From the NCBI RefSeq assembly GCF_000403135.1, contig NZ_AQPN01000101.1, forward strand, positions 1-64,000: a stretch of 64,000 bases of DNA. The letters run 5' to 3'. Shown here in pieces: positions 35,999 through 46,800 of this stretch; within the stretch, counting starts at the first letter, position 1, and the number at the start of each line of letters is the position of its first letter. The notes under the pieces were generated by a model that saw only the letters and a program-made list of their open reading frames with translations, ran no database searches and was not told where the DNA came from. The translations under genes were made by a program, and so were the position numbers. The stretch comes from Arcticibacter svalbardensis MN12-7. Lineage in GTDB: Bacteria > Bacteroidota > Bacteroidia > Sphingobacteriales > Sphingobacteriaceae.

Positions 35999-36105
35999 TT
36001 TTATTTTTGATTCAGATGTCGTTTAAACTTATGGATTTATTAGTCTAATTATTTCCTTTTAAATACTTCTTGCAAACTACTTTTTTTAAATCAATTTTAT
36101 ACACA

Positions 36106-37841
36106 ATGACCAAAATTTTCAAACTGTTATTTTTAGTTATTTTACTATTGCAATTCGGTTTTATCCAAGCCGGAAATATAGAAAATAAAATCCCGAAAGA
36201 AGAACGCATGGAATGGTGGCAGGAAGCCCGTTTCGGTATGTTTATTCACTGGGGAATATATTCTGTCCCTGCCGGACAATACCATGGCAAGGAAGTGAGA
36301 AATAGTGCTGAGTGGATTATGAACAAAGGTGAGATTCCGCTAGGTGAATACGAAAAATTCTCTGATCAGTTCAATCCAACTCAGTTTGATGCCAAAGCTT
36401 TTGTTGGCTTGGCCAAAGAAGCGGGTATGAAATATATCGTGATAACTTCGAAACATCACGATGGTTTTTCCATGTTCAATTCTAAAAGCAATCCATTTAA
36501 TATTGTGAATGCAACGCCATTTAAACGTGATGTTTTAAAAGAACTTTCTACGGAATGTCAAAAGCAAGGAATCCGTTTTGGATTTTACTACTCACAAGCG
36601 CAGGACTGGAGTCATCCGGGAGGTTTGGGAAACACATGGGACAAAAAAATGCAACACGTTAGCAATGATGTATATGTGCGCGAAAAAGCATTACCCGAAG
36701 TAAATCAATTGTTGACAGATTATGGTCCCATCTCTATTTTCTGGTGGGATACGCCGCGTGAAATGTCCAAAGAAGTGGTGGATAGTTTGTACCGCATCAC
36801 CGGATTGCTTCAACCCGGAATTATTACCAACGACCGTTTAGGCGAAGGTTACGAAGGCGATTATAAAACTTTTGAACGTGGCATTCCAAAGACGAAACCG
36901 GATGATAAGTATTGGGAAATTTGTCAACCAATAAGTGGAAGTTGGGGATATAAAAAATCTGACACCATTTATCAATCAACTTCTAAATTGGTTCGAAATT
37001 TGGTGGACGTTGCCAGTAAAGGCGGGAACTATTTGCTTAATGTAAGTCCTACTGCCGATGGAATTTTGATGCCAGGTGCAGTTGCAAGCTTGAAAGGCGT
37101 TGGATCTTGGATGAAAAAAAACAGTGAAGCCATTTACGGAACTCAAGCTGCTCCGTGTACTAACCCCGATTGGGGCAGAATTACCATGAAAGTTGTTAAA
37201 GGAAAACCTGTCCTTTATTTGCATGTTTTCGACTGGAAAAAAGATGGAAACTGACTATACAATTGAAAAACAAAGCAAAATCTTGTTATTTGCTTTCAAA
37301 CGCCAAACAAAAGTTTAAAGTTCAAACAACGGATGCGGGAATTGTGGTGACGCTCAAAGGCAATGCACCAGATTCAATAGCTTCGGTTATTGTGTTGAAT
37401 TTAAATGACATGCCTCATGCCGTTATGCCAACTGAACTTACAGAAAACAATGCGGGCATTCTTGAATTAACTGCCGAACGTGCTCAGTTTAAAAACTTAG
37501 ATGCACAAGGTGCCGAATATCAAAGTGATAAAAATTGCATTGCTATGTGGACAAGTGAAAAGGCCATGGTATATTGGACATTCACTGTGAAAACACTTGG
37601 TAAATTTAAAGCAACAACCGAAGTGGCTGGACTTAAACCTTCAATGTTTAATGTTTCTGTCGATAATCAGAAAAACAGCATAGATATTCCTGCCAGTGGA
37701 AATTATGGTAAGTTTGTTCCATTGGAGCTTGGAACTTTTAGTTTTGATAAAGCTGGTGTTTACACCCTTATGTTTACACCCGATTTGGATAAATGGGCCC
37801 CTATCAATATGCGAGGAGTAGTTTTAAGTCCTGTAAAATAA
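36106..37841 (+). pseudogene. Glycoside hydrolase family 29 alpha-L-fucosidase, frameshifted near the C-terminus
   Basis: The first part (36106-37254) has a signal peptide (ending IQAG), the GH29 start WWQEARFGMFIHWGIYSVPAG, ITSKHHDGFSMF, and the nucleophile Asp in SIFWWDTPREM. It then hits a stop after DWKKDGN. The frame continues at once as LTIQLKNKAKSCYLL in another register and runs to 37841 with the C-terminal beta-domain. One missing A in the GGAAAC stretch near 37247 explains the break. The catalytic barrel is complete in the first piece, so some activity may remain. GH29 enzymes release alpha-L-fucose. Confidence 0.9.
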
Positions 37842-37899
37842 ATCGTTCACTATAAATTTTGAAATATGAATATTCAAAAATAAAAGTAGAATCAAGCTG

Positions 37900-38688
37900 A
37901 TGTTAAATGCTGGTTTGGTGTTCGTTCTTGCTTTGTTTTTACAAAGTGTAAAAAGTCAGGATGAAAAAGCTTTCAATATGGTGAACCGTTCACTATATTG
38001 GAAGTTGAAACTTAATGATCCTTGCACAAAAAACTGGGAGAAAAATTGGTTCAAAGACGGTTTGATAGCCAAAGTAGAACAATCGGATTCAGGAATGAAT
38101 TTTATAGCTGGACCCAAAAACCGCAATGACGCGCATCATGGCGTTCTTTGGAGTAAAGAATCGTACAAAGGCGATATCAAATTGGAGTATTATTACACCC
38201 GTACCGACAGTGCTGTAGTGAATGTCAATATTCTCTACATCCAGGCACAAGGCATTGGAACGGGTCCTTATGATAAAGATATTTCGAAATGGAATAAACT
38301 TCGTGAAGTACCTGAAATGGGCATTTATTACAATTACATGAATCCGTTGCATATCAGTTTAGCGGCATTCCCTATGGTAAATGAAGATCCCCAAAACGAT
38401 TATATCAGGGTTCGGAAATATCCAATAAGTGAAGGTCGTAAGTTTAGCGAAACTGAAATACCTGAAACTGCATTTAAAACAGGTTTATTTTTGCCCAATG
38501 TCACTTACAAAATAACAGTAATAAAAACTAAAACCAATTTGTATTTTAAAATTGTTGGCAATAAGCAATCCAAGTTGTTTTCATGGAAGCTGAAGGAAGG
38601 TCAATCACCTGAAGAAGGACGAATTGGCTTACGTCACATGTTTACACGTTCTGCTCGTTATAAAGATTTTAAGATCTACACAAAATAA
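37900..38688 (+). CDS. DUF1961-family secreted protein
   Basis: 262 residues with a signal peptide (LNAGLVFVLALFLQSVKSQ). The rest is a beta-sandwich, concanavalin-like fold as in the DUF1961 family: NFIAGPKNRNDAHHGVLWSKESYKGDIKLEYYYTR ... INIL ... ARYKDFKIYTK. Such proteins accompany lyase and hydrolase genes in polysaccharide loci; members are suspected to bind or cleave acidic glycans. A short ATG frame at 37866 ends after five codons and may be a relic of the true N-terminus. Intact otherwise. Confidence 0.75.
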   Translation: MLNAGLVFVLALFLQSVKSQDEKAFNMVNRSLYWKLKLNDPCTKNWEKNWFKDGLIAKVEQSDSGMNFIAGPKNRNDAHHGVLWSKESYKGDIKLEYYYTRTDSAVVNVNILYIQAQGIGTGPYDKDISKWNKLREVPEMGIYYNYMNPLHISLAAFPMVNEDPQNDYIRVRKYPISEGRKFSETEIPETAFKTGLFLPNVTYKITVIKTKTNLYFKIVGNKQSKLFSWKLKEGQSPEEGRIGLRHMFTRSARYKDFKIYTK

Positions 38689-38728
38689 TATTAGATTTCA
38701 AGTTTTAACAAATCAATTTGAAATATCA

Positions 38729-39095
38729 ATGAAAATGCAACTTAGAAGTTTAATTATTGCTGTTTACTTGTAAATATATTCAATATTAAGCGGCAGATAA
38801 AAAGCCTGTAGTTAGTATTCATCTCTTTTAAATGAAATGGTGGATAGAAATGCCATTGCGAAATTTCCAGTAACGCTATTCTATTTAAAACAACAAAGTA
38901 GTTACAATCGTGCTTCGGTAACATCAAATGAGCCTGTCGGTTGGTTTACCAACAAAGATTTTAATTCGAGTGATGCGGATCACAACTTTGTGCGCATTGA
39001 AGAGAAAAATGGCGAGAAGGAATGGGTATTGATGGATCACGAAGATGCAGGAGCTATTGTTCGGTCGTGGATGCCATGGAAACCGGGACGGAGTT
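38729..39095 (+). pseudogene. DUF2961-family protein, N-terminal fragment
   Basis: A signal-peptide-like start (ATG 38729, MKMQLRSLIIAVYL) is cut by a stop. A later frame reads LNEMVDRNAIAKFP, LKQQSSYNRASVTSNEP, GWFTNKDFNSSDADHNFVRI and WVLMDHEDAGAIVRSWMPWK, the N-terminal signature of DUF2961 (a fold later linked to D-arabinan and fructan hydrolases). The family has about 350 more residues, all absent. The fragment runs straight into a GH29 remnant on the opposite strand at about 39095, which marks a deletion or inversion joint. Confidence 0.8.
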
Positions 39096-39770
39096 TTTCA
39101 CCGTATTAAATATTTTATGGGCTTGTTCGTGGTTGATGTTGTTTTTCGGTGTATTCCACCACAGCACAGCAGGGATATTCGAACCGTAATTTATTAGTAA
39201 CTTTTTTACCTGTGGCACGGCGGTCTTATCAATGTAATCATCCATAATGTATTCTTGCGCCGGATCCCACTTGGCACCATTTGTAGCACCGCCATTGTTC
39301 CAGTCCTGCGCTTGCGAATAATAAAAACCAAGCTTGATGCCCGCCATACGGCAAGCTACTGGAAGTTGTTGCAAAAGATCATAGTGCCATGGTGTCGCAT
39401 TCTAAATGTTCCATTTATTGACCTTGGAAGGCCACATGGCAAATCCTTCGTGATGCTTAGCCGTGATAACAATGTATATCATTCCAGCATCTTTGGAGAT
39501 CTTTACCCAATCATTGGTATTGAAAGCCTGTTGGATTGAATTCGTTAGCAAACTGCAGGTATTCGGCTATAGGAATCTTACCGTGGTTCATAATCCATTC
39601 GCCGATAGCTTTGACTGGTTGGCCTTTATTTTATCCGGCAGGTACAGAATAAACAACCCAGTGGATAAACACTCCAAACTTTGCTTCGCTCCACCATTTC
39701 ATTTTGTTTTCTCTTGAGAGAACTACTTAACGGCAGGAAAAAGTGATAATTGGTATCACTATTCGTTTCA
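39096..39770 (-). pseudogene. Second GH29 alpha-L-fucosidase, N-terminal half, decayed
   Basis: Read on the minus strand with several frame changes: KMKWWSEAKFGVFIHWVVYS, IGEWIMNHGKIPIAEYLQFA, MIYIVITAKHHEGFAMWPSK, stop, NATPWHYDLL, then GIKLGFYYSQAQDWNNGG. The nucleophile motif reads VLWWNTPKN, with Asn where active GH29 enzymes have Asp. Two stops and one frameshift are visible and the 3' half is missing. It is more diverged than the neighbouring plus-strand GH29 and oriented against it, so it is not a simple recent duplicate. Confidence 0.85.
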
Positions 39771-39906
39771 TATTCGATTGTTTGTTTTATTTATATTCTT
39801 CCTATCCTGACATTGAATACGCATTAATGTACACATTCGACTGCATTTTACGTACGCTCAGTTTTTGTAATAAATGTAACAATATAATATACTATTTATT
39901 CGAATA

Positions 39907-39932
39907 AATGAAACCTGCATGCAGGTTTCATT
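39907..39932 (-). terminator. Palindromic terminator of the minus-strand lyase operon
   Basis: A perfect 26-bp palindrome with half AATGAAACCTGCA lies 28 bases beyond the stop of the minus-strand gene ending at 39960. It is followed by A/T-rich DNA. Confidence 0.65.
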
Positions 39933-39959
39933 CTTTTCAGAGTTGGCCCAATAATCCTG

Positions 39960-42255
39960 TTATCCAACAAATAATACAACAGTTTGCATAGGTTTAATAG
40001 TTATATTGTCTGTTTTAATACTTTTGGCTTCTACCAAATCCTTAGACCCTTTAAATTTGGTTGGAATTTTAAGGGAGTATGATTTATCTTTGGTGCAATT
40101 CATGGCAATTAAATAAGGACCATATTGCATGGTGTAAAAGTTACCCTTACCTGCAAAAATATTCTCTTTACCGGGTTCATAATCGGTTTGATCAGCAGGA
40201 ACTTTAGCTATCGGTTGTTGTTGGCCAGCTACTGCAAGGTACATACCCACATCTTTATAGTCCTTTTCTCTGCCTTTGCTAAAAGGTGCATCTGTTAGAT
40301 CGGGTAGAGTATATAATAAACCACTGTTGTTGAATTCAGTATGAATATGTATGGTGGCATCTCGTTCAAAATCAGGGCCCAGGTAATGTACCCGGGCAAG
40401 ATTGTTTATGGCATACCTCGCTCTCCAGTACAAGGATACATACATAACATTGTTGCCATTTTTTAAGGCCAACACCCCATCCTGAGGATCAGCAAAAACA
40501 AAGTCGGGCTGGCCAGGAGTCATTGGCAAGCGTGCTGGTTGAGGAGCTTGCGCCATCACCTTGGCATAAGCCTGGGGAGCATCCATCAAGCTGCTTAATT
40601 CGCTGTATCTATTGCCATTCGCTCTTGATTTTAGCGTTTTGAAATATTGTTTGTCGTTTAATATTTGTTGCCCGTATCCAAGCAAAACGGGGTTTAAAGT
40701 TGCGGCAGCTATTTCCAGAGGGCCACCATCGCGAGACGAAAGTTGATCATATGCCACACTTCCCGGGTAGTACCAATCTCTCCATCCAATGATACTTTCA
40801 ATAACCATTGTTCGTTGGTTGTAATCATTTACCAAGGGATAACGAAATATGGTTCTGGCCTTTGCAATTTTTATTAACTGCGCCTTTAACGTAGGATCTC
40901 CTTCCGCTTCCGAAGTTGGTCTGCTGGAATTATACATACCCAAAACAATGTCATTTACTTCACCATAAGCTCCAACATACCCCAGTTCTTTGGTTAAACC
41001 CTTGTCGGTAAGTTGCATGAAATCTTTACCTTTCGACCACGATGGATTGTCATTTTTATCCCAACTTCCACTCCATGGTTGTAGTCCAATGGATTCATAC
41101 AATATGTGAAGTATTTTTTTTTTCGGGCCACGCTTTTTCGGGCGTTAAAACAGCAATCCCTCGGTTGCATTGGTATATATACCAATCAACAATCATGGAT
41201 TGATTTGTGTAGGAACGACGGTTTTGGATATGCCAATTTCGTGAAGCCAGCAACATCTCACTCCATGCTTCTTTGGTGCTTTTGCCAGTGCCTTCAATTG
41301 ATTTGTCTAAATAAGGCTCTAAAGGCTTTGCCAACAACGAAATAGCATCGCCTATTGCGCCATACCCTTCCCATGTTTTTCCAACTATATCGGGATTAGA
41401 TTTAAACTCGGCATAATGAATGCTTATTGCCTTTGCAATTTTATCGATAACCTGTGCCTTGTTATAGGCTGCCGACCATTTTACCAGATATGCTTTAGCC
41501 AGAAAGTGAATGCCTCCGACCTCAATTTTATCCTTCCCATTTAAATCTTTTTCAATGGCCTTATTAACTTTTTCTTTTACATAGTCAAGAACTTCCTCTC
41601 CAGGTTCAGTCGGTGTTTGTAAATCATCCCAAGCCTCCGTGTTTTTAGAGTTATATAGAAGTTCCAGGTATGGTTCGGTATGTATGTAAACAGCGTAAAT
41701 ACCACGAGATGCCTGAGTCATTGGTTTTTGGTATTTCTCAAATGTACCACCGTACCCCCAAATTGGCCCTTGCGCTTCAATAGCCAGTTCAATATTTTTT
41801 TTACCTTTGGTCATGTTTTCAGGCAAGGGGAACGTTTTATAAAAGAAATTAGTGGGATTTCGAGGGTAGTTATACATGATATCTAGTTGGTCGATTTCGC
41901 CCAGATGGCGCTGCCCCACCTGTTTGCCATCGATAAATAGCATCAGGCGGCTTTGTTCTTCATTTATATCGCCCCCCCAAAACCTGGCGGTTATATAATT
42001 GGGATTGTCAGGATCTACGTTCACGTTAAAACTTATCCGACCTCCTCTCCATCCTTCTTCCTTTGGAGGAAGCAATTTTCTGGCAGATAAATTAAATTTT
42101 CCATTAATTATCTCACTTAATTCAGCTTTAACGCCATGCAAATTTTCGGACTGTTGATTTCCAAATTGAAGGGAGTCTTTCACTGTATTCGCACTTGCCA
42201 AAGTAAGCATTGCCATGCTTAACCCGAATAAGGCAACTTTTTTGATATGTGACAT
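39960..42255 (-). pseudogene. Large secreted glycan-active-like protein, frameshifted at an A10 tract
   Basis: The 5' part (42255-41095) encodes a signal peptide (MLTLASANT), a beta-sandwich with GGRISFNVNVDPDNPNYITARFWGG and a helical part, and ends EKAWPEKK + NTSHIV, stop. The 3' part (to 39960) continues in another register as ILHILYESIGLQPWSGSWDK. Removing one A from the run of ten at 41114-41123 restores one reading frame of about 765 residues. The helical middle and C-terminal beta-domain resemble polysaccharide lyases with an (alpha/alpha)n toroid, but I do not recognise the family. Last gene of the minus-strand lyase operon. The break may be real, reversible, or a sequencing error at a homopolymer. 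Confidence 0.75.
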
Positions 42256-42327
42256 GTTCTTATTGTTAGTGTTTTCTACATGTTGTTTTCTCTCATTTTA
42301 AGAAAACTTTTTTAACTAGAAGCTCTT

Positions 42328-43797
42328 TTATCGAAATTTTACATTGTTCTTTCCATAATCAACTATCTTGCCATAGCTTGTAACGTTGTTGTATTCCGAA
42401 TGCTCACCCAATATAACAGGGTATTCTGTTTCATTTATAATAGTATTTTCTTTTGCTTCATAATCGACTTTGTTGCTTTCATAATTTTGCTTATATCCTT
42501 TGGGTACACCCGGGAATTCGGTGGTTAATAACTCAAACTGCGAATAGTAACCCACCACAATGGGGCGTAAAACCGCATCAATTGGACTAGCAGCTTGAGT
42601 GAACTTGAAAATGTTATTCGTTCCACGAATGGCGGCCATCACATGATTGCCTACCGCATGTGGTGAAGGTAACAATTCAAGTTCAATGACACTTCGATGA
42701 GCCGCTTCAACCTGATAAAAATTATCGGCAGGGTGGATGTAGATCAGTGGTCCATAAGCGGCATTTCCTCTGCAATTGATCACTTTACCATCACTGGGCA
42801 TGGAATAACCTTCAACAATACAATCAAGTACGGTGCAATTTCTGGCTATGGCTTTTCCGCTGGTCATATAAAGTTTTATTCCTGACCGGCATTTCTTAAT
42901 GGTGCAATTTTCTACGGTAACATCACCTGATCCAGGATAAGCCCTAATGCCGTCTTCGGTGAGATTCAACATCTTGTCGTGGGGAATGGGTAGTCCTTTG
43001 AGAACATCAAACTGCACTTTGTAGTCAAATCGTTTGGGCAGATCACCATCATTCGTTTCAGAATAAAGATCGTTACTTGGTCTGACCCTACCTTCAATCA
43101 GCGTATTCTTAATCAAGACCTTGTCATATCCACCTCCCATATATATGACATGTCCAAATGCCTGATGTTGAAATTCGCAGCTATCGATGGTTATGTTTTT
43201 TCCGTGGATCAAAAGTCCACATCGCTTGTCCAGACCTGCCGCATTGCCACCCCCTATACCGTAAATATTTCCATAACCATAAGGGAAAGAGCCTCTAGCG
43301 GTCAATTTAATACATATAACCTTGTTGTTATTGCCTGGAATAATGATTAGTGCACCGCCTTTTTGACCCTTTGCTAAATTCACACGATCCTGATTATAAC
43401 TGCCAAAATCAGTGACCTCAGTCATACCATTTTTATATACATCTTCATATTCGCCACCTCTTAGGGTAATCTCGTTGCCAGTCAATCTAAAATAAGCTCC
43501 ATTGGCATCGCCTACTGGGAATTTAATATAAACGCCAGTCATCTCAATGAGGTTATTATTCCCTGAGCAAGGGAAATTTCGGGATTGATCGGGCAATTCG
43601 GTAATGGTGTACTTACCCGGCTTCATAACGATGTGTTGATTGCTGTATTGCACTGCCAAACGCAATTCGGCTAGTGTGGACACGTTTACGGTGGTTTGAG
43701 CAGATGCCAATGATGAGGTTAACACAAGCATCAACAATAATGCTATGCCAATAATTAATGGATTTGATCTTACCTTGATTTTTTTTGTGATAATCAT
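42328..43797 (-). CDS. Secreted right-handed parallel beta-helix protein (pectin lyase-like fold)
   Basis: 489 residues. A signal peptide (ending ASAQ) precedes a beta-helix: repeated short strands with Asn ladders such as GNEITLRGGEYED, GKNITIDSCEFQHQ, YDKVLIKNTLIEG, GDVTVENCTIKKC and KAIARNCTVLDC. The start NVSTLAELRLAVQ and the ladders place it in the pectin-lyase-like superfamily, near PL6/chondroitinase B-like and related proteins, but no catalytic Lys/Arg pair could be pinned down. It lies 27 bases after the heparinase-like gene, in one operon with it. Likely a lyase or epimerase on the same glycan. Confidence 0.75.
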   Translation of the reverse strand: MIITKKIKVRSNPLIIGIALLLMLVLTSSLASAQTTVNVSTLAELRLAVQYSNQHIVMKPGKYTITELPDQSRNFPCSGNNNLIEMTGVYIKFPVGDANGAYFRLTGNEITLRGGEYEDVYKNGMTEVTDFGSYNQDRVNLAKGQKGGALIIIPGNNNKVICIKLTARGSFPYGYGNIYGIGGGNAAGLDKRCGLLIHGKNITIDSCEFQHQAFGHVIYMGGGYDKVLIKNTLIEGRVRPSNDLYSETNDGDLPKRFDYKVQFDVLKGLPIPHDKMLNLTEDGIRAYPGSGDVTVENCTIKKCRSGIKLYMTSGKAIARNCTVLDCIVEGYSMPSDGKVINCRGNAAYGPLIYIHPADNFYQVEAAHRSVIELELLPSPHAVGNHVMAAIRGTNNIFKFTQAASPIDAVLRPIVVGYYSQFELLTTEFPGVPKGYKQNYESNKVDYEAKENTIINETEYPVILGEHSEYNNVTSYGKIVDYGKNNVKFR

Positions 43798-43824
43798 TAC
43801 AGCTTTTTTTGTATTGTGTATCGT

Positions 43825-46800
43825 TTAATGTGTATTTTCTTCTCTTACAAGGGATCCATTAACAAATTCCTTTGTTGAAACTTGCATGCTTTTGCCATCG
43901 CCATCAAAACCAGAAAGGGTTATTTCTTGAACCCTGCCATCCAATAATTCAACAACAAGCACGGTGGCACTTTTTGCTGTAACCGATTTGATAACGGATT
44001 TAGTTTCATAAGGCTCAATAACCGACAAATAGTGTGCATCTTTGCCTTTACTACGCACGGCTATTGTTTTCCTACGAGCCGATTCATCACCCAACGGGAA
44101 ATCACCACCCAATTTTGCTTTGAAACTTACCGCATTTAAACCACTCAAATCAATGGTAATTTCAGCACGTTCATTTTGTTTTTCGGGCATACCAGGCATT
44201 GAATTTTCCATCAATTCGCCTGCTATTTTTATGGGGCCATTGTAATAATCTTTGCCTTTGGCAGCTGGCATAGCCAAGTTTTTATATTTTACAGGCAATG
44301 TTGAAAGATACACTTCGGAACCATCGCTCAAAATCAGTTTAGCGTCGCCCCAGAAAATGGTATTGTTTTCGGGTTTGCTAGTTTTGGTGGTAAGCACCAA
44401 TTCTTTTTTACCCTTCACATTTAACAATATATCTTTACTTCCCAAAATCCATGCACCGGTACTATCGCTTACTAATACTTGATTGTCTGCTTTTACGGTG
44501 TACCAAAGTCTTTTGTTTACACCAAAACTTTCAGGAGCAGTTCCAATCATGATCTCATTTTGCAGCGGCCATGCATTGAAAATATCTATTTTCAACGGAC
44601 CATCTTCGCTAAACGGCAAACGACCGCCTTCAATATCGCAACCTTTACCCCAACACATTTCAAATTTTGCACGCGAATTTCCTACCGTTTTAATCCAGTT
44701 ACAATCGGTAATAAATTGCGCACTACTCAGCGGATCGGTATTCATCTGATTATCATGACGAATAAATTCTTTTTTGTTGGCAGTAATTTCTTTAAAGCCT
44801 TTAATTTGAAACAACCAATCGTAAATATGTTCTTTTTCGGCTTTCATATAATCGGCCAACACTACATAATCATCCATCATTACCATCAAACGGCGTTGCA
44901 AAACAGGTTCAGTATAATCGGTACATTCGCCATAATTTGGAGCATTTTTCGGCACAAAAATGGATCGATTATCCAACATGGTTTTTTGCTCAAAGCTAAT
45001 TCCTTGTTCATCGCCATAACGCATACCGCCATAAGGAGGATTGCTCCAACGAGTATTAGTTTCAACAACAGTAGCTTGCATCATATCGCCAGTATAATAA
45101 AGCGTTTTAAAACTTTCCTTTGGCTCCTGCATTTTTTGATCAACTACCACCATGTTTTTATTGATAGAAGTTTGAACCAAAAATTTATATAAATAAGAAG
45201 AATATCCGTACCAAAACATTTCAGGATTATAAAAACTACGACCATAGCGCATCATGCTCAAGAAATTTGTGCGGTCGAAATGACCGTGATAACCACCGTG
45301 CGAACCATAATGCAAAGCAGCTTGAATTTGCTCACGTTGCTCACGACCTTTGGTTTGTGTACGTAATTGCACTACGCCAATATTATCGGCAAATGTAGAT
45401 TGTTTTGCTTTCTCGGAAACTACATCAGGTAAATTAGGCACGCCATACAATAAACTGCGTTTTTTACTGCGGTTGATAATTACTGCATATTCCGGATCTT
45501 GGTATAAATAATAAGCCAACTCGAAAGGTTCGCCTGCAACTTGATCCTCTTTCGCATCGTTTACAGCTGGCAATACTCCGCGATAATCCAACATAGGCAC
45601 CACTGCATCCCACATATCTTTAACACCAACAGCATTTTTATTTATAGTTCCCCATTTCATAAAATCCATACCGTACAATCCCGGTTTAATTCTATTTGGC
45701 ATTAGGGAATAATGTTTGGTTGTTCCAATAGGAATTTGTTGATCTTTAAAGTTAATTCCCCAAGGTTGAAGTGCAATAGCAATTTCAGAAAACTCACTTG
45801 CCACCCAAATATTATAACCGACTGCACATTCGTACCACCATCCGTCGCTCATTACTCCCTGCGCAAACTGACCATAAATGCCGGTTGGACGATAAAGGAT
45901 ATTTTCTGCCAGATGCCAGTCCTGAATAACTAAAGCACAATACAATGCTCCAGTAAGCTCGGCTACATCCCAGTTTCCAATACCACCGGTTGCATTACCC
46001 ATTTGAGCTGTTTCAATGTATAAACGAAAAGTATTTTCTACCAATTTTCTATCTTGATCGGTAAACAATCCGCTATGATAAACCATATCATAAGCTCGGG
46101 CTACATTCTGAAAAAAACCCCCCTCTTTTACAAAATTGATATTATTAGCCCTTAAAGTTGTTGGATAACCATTTTCAACATTGATCAACCTACGAATAAA
46201 CAAAGCACATTTTTTGGCATATTCATTTTTAGAAGTCAGTTGATAAGCAATAGCACAATTCATTACTTCATCTCCTTCTTCCGAACGAAATAAATTTCGA
46301 CCCATGTATGCATTGGCATTGGAAAGTTCTGCCGCGATTTCGGGCACTTTCCATTTTGTTGCTCTTCTTTCGTATTCTGCTAAACCTTCTTTGGCCCAAT
46401 CGTATTTTACTATTTTGTCTTTTACTTCCTGCCATTTATCAGCACTAAAAACAATATTTGGATAGGGTACAGCAACTGCAGATATAAATTCCAGCGTAGT
46501 AGCAGATGCTCCATTACCATTAGCTATGGCTTTGATTAGTAGTTTTTCACGCGAACCTTGCGGCATTGAAGCTGCCAGTTCAACTACCAGTTGACACTTT
46601 TTTACTTCGTTAGGTGCTAGCTCTACAAATTCAGGATTCAACTTTGTTTTCATCGATTCCCAACCCATTTTAGGGATAGAAAGTTGTACCATTTGCTTTT
46701 GATCGGTTGTATTTCCTATTTCAAACTCATAGCTTAACTTTCCTCCGGCAACAACGGATTTACCTTGTATAGGCGCACTTAATGAAATGCATTGCCCTTT

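Noticed and set aside
44479-45192. 237-codon open frame on the plus strand inside the heparinase-like gene
   Set aside because: It is the antisense shadow of the lyase gene, rich in His, Phe and Ile with no domain and no start context; the minus-strand frame has clear family motifs.
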